Positions 59,992 to 64,000 of a DNA stretch of 64,000 bases are shown one piece after another; position 1 is the stretch's first letter; every line of letters begins with the position of its first letter. The notes beneath the pieces are model-generated. The model searched no databases. It was given only the letters and a program-made list of their open reading frames with translations, and had not been told where the DNA came from. Position numbers and translations under genes: made by a program. The stretch is taken from NCBI GenBank assembly GCA_021772935.1, contig JAJFLA010000038.1:60375-124374 (forward strand), read 5' to 3'. The DNA comes from Gammaproteobacteria bacterium (GTDB lineage: Bacteria > Pseudomonadota > Gammaproteobacteria > Xanthomonadales > SZUA-36).

Positions 59992-60339
59992 ATGTGCCCC
60001 ATTTGCCGTAATACGGCGAACATACAGCCTCCGAGCTGGAGCGGAGGCAGGATGCTTGTTGCATGTCCGAGTTGTGGCTCTTATGAAATTAGCGCAAACG
60101 TATATGAGGAGCTAGAGGTACTAAGGGAGCCCCACTGGCAGATAGATTTAATTCGTGAAGGACTTAAAAGCACAAGTCCTCCTGTAAAAACTGCTCGAAC
60201 AAGTACCAATATTTTCGAAGTTCGGAGCCTCGAAGAGAAATTGACTAAGCTACAAAAGAAATTACGTCGCAAGAAGGCGAAGGAGGGTCCAACTGAGGCA
60301 GCTGGGCAAATATACTACGTGGGCGAAGACGACAAGTGA
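59992..60339 (+). CDS. Cassette 5: zinc-ribbon protein
   Basis: A 115-residue protein with an N-terminal CPIC and CPSC pair spaced for a zinc ribbon, then a long charged helix (LEEKLTKLQKKLRRKKAKEG). A nucleic-acid or protein-binding role is possible. No family assigned. The first codon is 24 bases after attC 4. Confidence 0.6.
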   Translation: MCPICRNTANIQPPSWSGGRMLVACPSCGSYEISANVYEELEVLREPHWQIDLIREGLKSTSPPVKTARTSTNIFEVRSLEEKLTKLQKKLRRKKAKEGPTEAAGQIYYVGEDDK

Positions 60340-60343
60340 TGCA

Positions 60344-60439
60344 ACCATACAAGGCCATCAAGTACGTTCCAGCGCTGCGCGCTTCCACCGGACGTGGTAA
60401 AGCTGGCGCTTTCCCACGCCGCTTATGGCGACGTTATAT
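60344..60439 (+). repeat. attC site 5
   Basis: ACCATAC to GTTATAT, 96 bp, with GCGCTGCGCGC in the stem. The left core is one base from consensus. Confidence 0.85.
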
Positions 60440-60453
60440 ACCTCAGATTGTGT

Positions 60454-60475
60454 GTGGTACTAAATAGTGGTACTA
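60454..60475 (+). promoter_or_regulatory. hicAB operator, direct repeats
   Basis: GTGGTACTA occurs twice (60454-60462, 60467-60475), 13 bp apart, directly before the hicA start. A likely HicB binding site. Confidence 0.55.
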
Positions 60476-60482
60476 TTATCAC

Positions 60483-60737
60483 ATGAAGCGAAAGCATCAG
60501 AGAACGCTAGAACAGATTTTCAATCGGCCAACTAGCGGCAATATTCCGTGGAAGGATATTGAGTCCTTGTTCAAAGTGTTGGGAGCGGATATATCTGAAA
60601 GAGCAGGTTCCAGGGTTGCGGTAGTGCTTTTTGGTGAGGTTCGGGTATTTCATAGGCCTCACCCCTCGCCCAACACAGTAAAAGGAGCAATTTCCAGTAT
60701 CCGGAAGTGGTTAGAGCAATATGAGGTGACACCATGA
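60483..60737 (+). CDS. hicA: Cassette 6: HicA mRNA interferase toxin
   Basis: An 84-residue HicA toxin. IPWKDIESLFKVLGADI and the double-stranded-RNA-fold end VFHRPHPSPNTVKGAISSIRKWL, with the catalytic His, match the family. The stop overlaps the hicB start (ATGA). Confidence 0.9.
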   Translation: MKRKHQRTLEQIFNRPTSGNIPWKDIESLFKVLGADISERAGSRVAVVLFGEVRVFHRPHPSPNTVKGAISSIRKWLEQYEVTP

Positions 60738-61066
60738 ATATTATGGAAGTCGATGGTTACAAGGCAAAAATTGAATATGATTCTGAGCTTGATGAATTTC
60801 GGGGAGAAATTCTGGGGTTAAATGGAAGCGCAGATTTTTATGGTAAGAACCCAACGATTCTCAGGTGTGAATTCAAGGCTTCATTGGCTGTTTTTCTAGA
60901 GGTCTGTGAAGAAAAGGGAATATACCCCACAAAAGCATATTCCGGTAAATTTAACCTCCGAATTCCACCCAATTTGCATAGTAAGATCGCAAACAAGGCT
61001 ACAGCTGAAGACAAAAGCATAAATCAATGGGTGTCCGAGGTCCTGGAGCATTCGGTAGGTGAATAG
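60734..61066 (+). CDS. hicB: Cassette 6: HicB antitoxin
   Basis: A 110-residue HicB antitoxin. Decayed RNase H-like domain (KAKIEYDSELDEFRGEILGL) precedes a ribbon-helix-helix part (LRIPPNLHSKIANKATAEDKSINQWVSEVL). It neutralises HicA and probably binds the repeats upstream. Confidence 0.9.
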   Translation: MNIMEVDGYKAKIEYDSELDEFRGEILGLNGSADFYGKNPTILRCEFKASLAVFLEVCEEKGIYPTKAYSGKFNLRIPPNLHSKIANKATAEDKSINQWVSEVLEHSVGE

Positions 61067-61072
61067 GACGGT

Positions 61073-61165
61073 ATATAACAAATCATTCAACCGGACGCGG
61101 GAAAGTGCCGTGGCGCGATTCCGCGGAAACGTCCGTGGGCGCGCCGGTTAACTAAGACGTTATCT
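61073..61165 (+). repeat. attC site 6
   Basis: ATATAAC to GTTATCT, 93 bp, GC-rich middle with GTGCCGTGGCGCG. It follows hicB by six bases. Confidence 0.88.
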
Positions 61166-61178
61166 TTACTGGACAACA

Positions 61179-61196
61179 CGTACGATTTAACGTACG
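61179..61196 (+). promoter_or_regulatory. yefM-type operator
   Basis: CGTACG occurs twice (61179-61184, 61191-61196), centres 12 bp apart, just upstream of the antitoxin gene. This mirrors the paired GTAC-core sites bound by YefM. Confidence 0.6.
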
Positions 61197-61204
61197 CTAA
61201 TCAA

Positions 61205-61447
61205 ATGAGTACTTTAACTGCTAGCGAAGCACGAGCAAAACTTTACCGCCTCATTGATGAAGCGGCCGAGTCGCACATTCCTATTCGAATCACAGGCAAG
61301 CGTAACAGCGCCGTCTTGGTATCGGAGAACGATTGGGCGTCGGTACAGGAAACAATGTATCTTTTAACTATTCCAGGTATGAGGGAGTCCATCCGAGAAG
61401 GGATGGACACTACCGTTGAGGAATGTGGAGCGGAGCTTGATTGGTGA
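61205..61447 (+). CDS. Cassette 7: YefM/Phd-family antitoxin
   Basis: An 80-residue antitoxin of the Phd/YefM family (TLTASEARAKLYRLIDEAAESHIPIRITGKRNSAVLVSENDWASVQET). It binds DNA at its N-terminus and the toxin at its C-terminus. Overlaps the toxin gene. Confidence 0.9.
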   Translation: MSTLTASEARAKLYRLIDEAAESHIPIRITGKRNSAVLVSENDWASVQETMYLLTIPGMRESIREGMDTTVEECGAELDW

Positions 61448-61707
61448 GTTGGAGAGCTGTCTATACCAGGCATGCTCAGAAAGATGCGAAGAAAATCGCT
61501 AAAAGCAATCTTAAGAAAAAAACGAAAGAGCTCATATCACTTCTTGAGCAAGACCCATTTCAGAATCCACCACAATTTGAAAAACTGATCGGAGATTTGG
61601 AGGGCGCATACTCTAGAAGAATCAATATTCAACATCGGTTGGTATACCAAGTCCTAGCTGAAGAGCATGTGGTAAAGGTTTTGCGTATGTGGACACATTA
61701 CGAGTGA
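61444..61707 (+). CDS. Cassette 7: YoeB/Txe-family toxin
   Basis: An 87-residue RelE-superfamily mRNA interferase of the YoeB type: YTRHAQKDAKKIAKS, then IGDLEGAYSRRINIQHRLVYQV and the end LRMWTHYE with the catalytic His and Tyr. GTG 61444 (overlapping the antitoxin stop) is chosen; TTG 61441 is possible. Confidence 0.9.
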   Translation: MSWRAVYTRHAQKDAKKIAKSNLKKKTKELISLLEQDPFQNPPQFEKLIGDLEGAYSRRINIQHRLVYQVLAEEHVVKVLRMWTHYE

Positions 61708-61708
61708 A

Positions 61709-61766
61709 AGATAACAAAGCGTTTAAGTACGTTGCTCCGCAACGCCGCTTAACTAAAACGTTATGT
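61709..61766 (+). repeat. attC site 7, minimal
   Basis: AGATAAC to GTTATGT, only 58 bp, with a short stem around GTTGCTCCGCAACG. The shortest site in the array. Confidence 0.88.
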
Positions 61767-61825
61767 GCCAATTAATAAATTGACGCATTGGTGCCACTAT
61801 GAAACAAAATGAAGGAGACAAACCT

Positions 61826-62182
61826 ATGCCATATGTCGATGGATACGTGCTGGCTGTTCCGAGGAAGAACAAGCCGGAGTACATACAGCTTGCGGAAGAG
61901 TCAGCCGTTGTATTCAAAGCCCATGGTGCTTTGTCTGTCGTAGAAAATTGGGCAGATGATGTGCCTGACGGTGAGATTACTTCTTTGCCCATGGCTGTTA
62001 AGTGTGAGGAAGGAGAGGAAGTTGTTTTTTCGTGGATTATTTGGCCATCTCGAGAAGCCCGGGATGTTGGAAATAAAGCTGCGATGAATGATCCTCGATT
62101 GCAAGGTTGGGATTTAAGTAAGATGCCCTTTGACGGAAAGCGAATGATATTTGGCGGATTTAATACAATTGTTGAACTTTAG
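61826..62182 (+). CDS. Cassette 8: DUF1428 protein
   Basis: A 118-residue DUF1428 family protein, recognised from PYVDGYVLAVPRKNKPEY and the IIWPSREARDVGNKAAMNDPRL segment. ATG 61826 follows AAGGAG by eight bases, so it is preferred to ATG 61799. Biochemical role unknown. Confidence 0.88.
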   Translation: MPYVDGYVLAVPRKNKPEYIQLAEESAVVFKAHGALSVVENWADDVPDGEITSLPMAVKCEEGEEVVFSWIIWPSREARDVGNKAAMNDPRLQGWDLSKMPFDGKRMIFGGFNTIVEL

Positions 62183-62206
62183 TTTTCCATTTCCAATCAG
62201 CCGGTC

Positions 62207-62302
62207 ACATAACATAACGTTTAAGTACGTTACGGCGCTGCGCGCCTCCACCGGACCCAAAAAGGCTGCGCCCTTTTGCGCCGCTTAACTCAAACGTTAT
62301 AT
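62207..62302 (+). repeat. attC site 8
   Basis: ACATAAC to GTTATAT, 96 bp. The central CACCGGACCCAAAAAGGCTG is the same as in attC 1. Confidence 0.9.
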
Positions 62303-62323
62303 GCTAAAAAAGGAGAAATGAAG

Positions 62324-62734
62324 ATGCGAGTTTTATCAATTATCGTCGTGTGTCTGATGTTTTTTAGTTGTAATGCCTCAAGTTCAGAAGCTGGGAAGGA
62401 AGGTGCGCATTCTGCTGAGCAATGGTTGACAATTGTGGATAGGGGCGCATATGAGGAAAGCTGGGTCGAGTCGGCCGTCTTATTCAAAACAAATGTTGCA
62501 CAAACCGAATGGGACAAAATGCTTGGAAAAGTTCGTCAACCATTGGGAGCCAATTTAAGTCGTTCTATGGAAAAAGCTGAATATACGTCGTCGCTACCTG
62601 GAGCTCCAGATGGCGAATACGTTGTGGCTACCTTTAAGTCGTCTTTTGAGGAAAAGGCAAAAGCCGTTGAAACAGTCACAGTGACAAAGTCTGACGATGG
62701 AAAATGGAAGGTTGTTGGCTATTTCATTAAGTAA
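62324..62734 (+). CDS. Cassette 9: DUF4019-like lipoprotein
   Basis: A 136-residue lipoprotein (lipobox MFFSC, Cys16). Residues 35-136 fit the DUF4019 pattern, with AEQWLTIVDRGAYEESW, FSxxxx-type turns and the end DDGKWKVVGYFIK. ATG 62324 is used because AGGAG lies nine bases upstream. Confidence 0.72.
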   Translation: MRVLSIIVVCLMFFSCNASSSEAGKEGAHSAEQWLTIVDRGAYEESWVESAVLFKTNVAQTEWDKMLGKVRQPLGANLSRSMEKAEYTSSLPGAPDGEYVVATFKSSFEEKAKAVETVTVTKSDDGKWKVVGYFIK

Positions 62735-62747
62735 TGTCACACGGCGC

Positions 62748-62834
62748 ACATAACAAATCGTTAAAGTTGGTTCCGCCAGCAAGCTGGCTCCACCGGAACG
62801 CCCCCCGCTGCGCCGCTTGACTAAAACGTTAGGC
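62748..62834 (+). repeat. attC site 9
   Basis: ACATAAC to GTTAGGC (perfect right-core consensus), 87 bp, with the CCGCCAGCAAGCTGGC stem of attC 2 and 3. Confidence 0.9.
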
Positions 62835-62842
62835 TAACTATA

Positions 62843-63334
62843 TTGAGCATAGTGCAAACAAGGACACTACTAATTTCCCTGGGCTTTGCGTGCCTTATCG
62901 GTGTTGTTCAAATATATTTTTTGCGGAAGGTGTTTTCGTTTGTCATTAATTACGCCCCCCCAATGGCGCTGCTGGGAGACTTGGGGCTTCGGGGAGGGCA
63001 GCTCGTAGTTGGTGTTACGATTGTCGATCTTATCATTGCCACAGTCTTTTCTATTCCCGCCGCCTTTGTGCTGAGCAAATTGCGGCCACATAAGATTTGG
63101 TTATTTGCATGGGTAGCAGTATTCACTGGTTTTCTCATCATTTACGGTTCAATGTTCATCGATCTGTCCCGCATGGTGGAGTTATGGCCTGGTGTGATGA
63201 TGGGCTGGATCAATATTCTTCTGCCTATTCCTTTGGCAGTCTTGCTAATAGGAAAGGCATTGCCACCAAAGGTGCCATACAAGGCATTAAACACGGACGC
63301 CTGCTACGCTGGCACCGCTCAACTCAGACGTTAA
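62843..63334 (+). CDS. Cassette 10: four-helix membrane protein
   Basis: A 163-residue protein with about four hydrophobic helices. TTG start at 62843, eight bases after attC 9, without a strong ribosome site. The last 16 residues (KALNTDACYAGTAQLRR) come from attC 10. No family recognised. Confidence 0.6.
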   Translation: MSIVQTRTLLISLGFACLIGVVQIYFLRKVFSFVINYAPPMALLGDLGLRGGQLVVGVTIVDLIIATVFSIPAAFVLSKLRPHKIWLFAWVAVFTGFLIIYGSMFIDLSRMVELWPGVMMGWINILLPIPLAVLLIGKALPPKVPYKALNTDACYAGTAQLRR

Positions 63335-63336
63335 GC
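63274..63336 (+). repeat. attC site 10, short type
   Basis: GCCATAC to GTTAAGC, 63 bp; the middle AAACACGGACGCC is shared with the relic at 8473-8534. Confidence 0.85.
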
Positions 63337-63374
63337 ATGCAAGCCGTAGACGCACCCACTCCCGGAGAATTTCA

Positions 63375-63824
63375 ATGAAACCCGAATCGGCACCCTCGGT
63401 CACCTTCTGGGTCATAGCCAGCATACTGCTGCTGTGGGGTATGGGAGGAGCGTCCATTTATATTGCCTATTTCCTGGAAACTCCGCAGGAGTTTGCGCTA
63501 ACGGCCGAGACAGCCGCAAACAGGGATGTATACGCGGAGTACATTGCCAATATTCCACTTTGGGCTATTGCCGTTGGAATTGTCGCGGCAGTGGCGAGGT
63601 TGCTTGGTGCAATTGCCTTGTTCTTACGAAGTGCTTGGGCATTGTCCCTCTACCTGGTATCGCTACCTTTTTTCCTTATGGCCTTGTATCGCGCATTTGT
63701 TCTCGCCGATGTAGCGAAGGTCATGAGCATGGGCCATATCGCGACGGAAGTAGTTTTCGTTGTGCTAAGCGTCTTCGCTATTTGGTTTGCTTACAAATGT
63801 AAAGCAAATGGGACGCTCAAGTAG
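63375..63824 (+). CDS. Cassette 11: four-helix membrane protein
   Basis: A 149-residue inner-membrane protein with four helices (about residues 8-32, 60-85, 88-108, 120-142). A GGAG lies before the ATG. No specific family is certain. It is followed by the interrupted attC 11. Confidence 0.6.
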   Translation: MKPESAPSVTFWVIASILLLWGMGGASIYIAYFLETPQEFALTAETAANRDVYAEYIANIPLWAIAVGIVAAVARLLGAIALFLRSAWALSLYLVSLPFFLMALYRAFVLADVAKVMSMGHIATEVVFVVLSVFAIWFAYKCKANGTLK

Positions 63825-63839
63825 TAATGTGCAGCGAAT

Positions 63840-63881
63840 GCCTAACAAAACGTTTAAGCACGTTCCGTAGTTCCTACGCTT
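63840..63881 (+). repeat. attC site 11, left part only
   Basis: GCCTAACAAAACGTTTAAGCACGTTCC begins a long-type attC that breaks off at about 63881, where an IS element starts. Confidence 0.75.
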
Positions 63882-64000
63882 TAGTGGACACCCTGACCTA
63901 ACAATCAGGAGTGTCTAAAAATGCCAAAACCAGGCCCCAGAACGACGTATAAATATAGCGAAGATTTCAAAGCCACAGCCGTACGATTAAGCCATTTGCC
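63882..64000 (+). mobile_element. IS3-family insertion sequence, left end
   Basis: Sequence TAGTGGACACCCTGACC is the terminal region, followed by a ribosome site (AGGAG) and the orfA start at 63921. The element continues beyond the window. Confidence 0.7.
63921..64000 (+). CDS. IS3-family transposase OrfA, partial
   Basis: The first 26 codons read MPKPGPRTTYKYSEDFKATA then VRLSHL, the start of an IS3-family OrfA helix-turn-helix domain (YSEDFKATAVRL motif). The gene runs off the window edge. Confidence 0.85.
   Translation, partial: MPKPGPRTTYKYSEDFKATAVRLSHL

Overview
The window is a bacterial chromosome segment, most likely from a marine or sediment gammaproteobacterium. The evidence is gene order: rsmG-parA-parB next to an atpIBEFHAGDC operon, dsbD-tlpA-aroQ-accB-accC-prmA, and radC-rpmB-rpmG-mutM with algC and dut. 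I cannot name the genus. No rRNA, tRNA or CRISPR array was seen.

Layout. 1-5.4 kb: the end of a 2-oxoacid dehydrogenase E2 gene coupled to a cytochrome c/beta-propeller protein, an isochorismatase-like hydrolase, a SoxR regulator with a readable SoxR-type promoter facing a VOC-family gene, a secreted repeat protein and an EF-hand protein. REP-like GGGGTCGGAGT palindromes are scattered here. 5.5-9.5 kb: a run of small minus-strand genes (three GFA-family proteins, DUF1697, a methyltransferase, a DoxX-like protein) separated by decayed attC-like sites. This looks like a relic integron cassette cluster, and a MITE-like element sits in it. 9.6-20.9 kb: DUF4870, the F1Fo ATP synthase operon (with an unusually long subunit a and a REP pair between atpG and atpD), an OsmC protein and parB-parA-rsmG. 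20.9-32.6 kb: a lipoprotein, an oligopeptide-type ABC transporter (oppABCDF order), glutamate-cysteine ligase, a membrane-anchored AlgC-type mutase and dut. 32.7-39.1 kb: radC, rpmB, rpmG, a HyuA/oxoprolinase-like protein, mutM, a Cys/Met-metabolism PLP enzyme and tdk. 39.1-44.6 kb: a cyanophycin locus with cyanophycinase, CphA and a shorter CphA-like Mur ligase. 44.7-52 kb: an acyltransferase-like protein, prmA, accC, accB, aroQ, a TlpA-like thioredoxin and DsbD. 52.1-56.9 kb: a TetR-MFP-RND efflux operon with a clear operator.

56.9-64 kb: an integron. The integrase gene points leftwards and carries one in-frame stop codon. At least ten complete attC sites follow on the plus strand, together with cassettes for three toxin-antitoxin pairs (BrnT/BrnA, HicA/HicB, YefM/YoeB-like), a TfoX-N-like protein, DUF1428, a DUF4019-like lipoprotein, a zinc-ribbon protein and small membrane proteins. 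An IS3-family element interrupts the eleventh attC at the window edge.

The most interesting points are the nonsense-interrupted integrase beside a TA-rich array, the second decayed cassette cluster about 50 kb away with matching attC sequence, the extra hairpin of helices in ATP synthase subunit a, the doubled N-terminal domain of DsbD, and the SoxR promoter with a possible 37-residue ORF.
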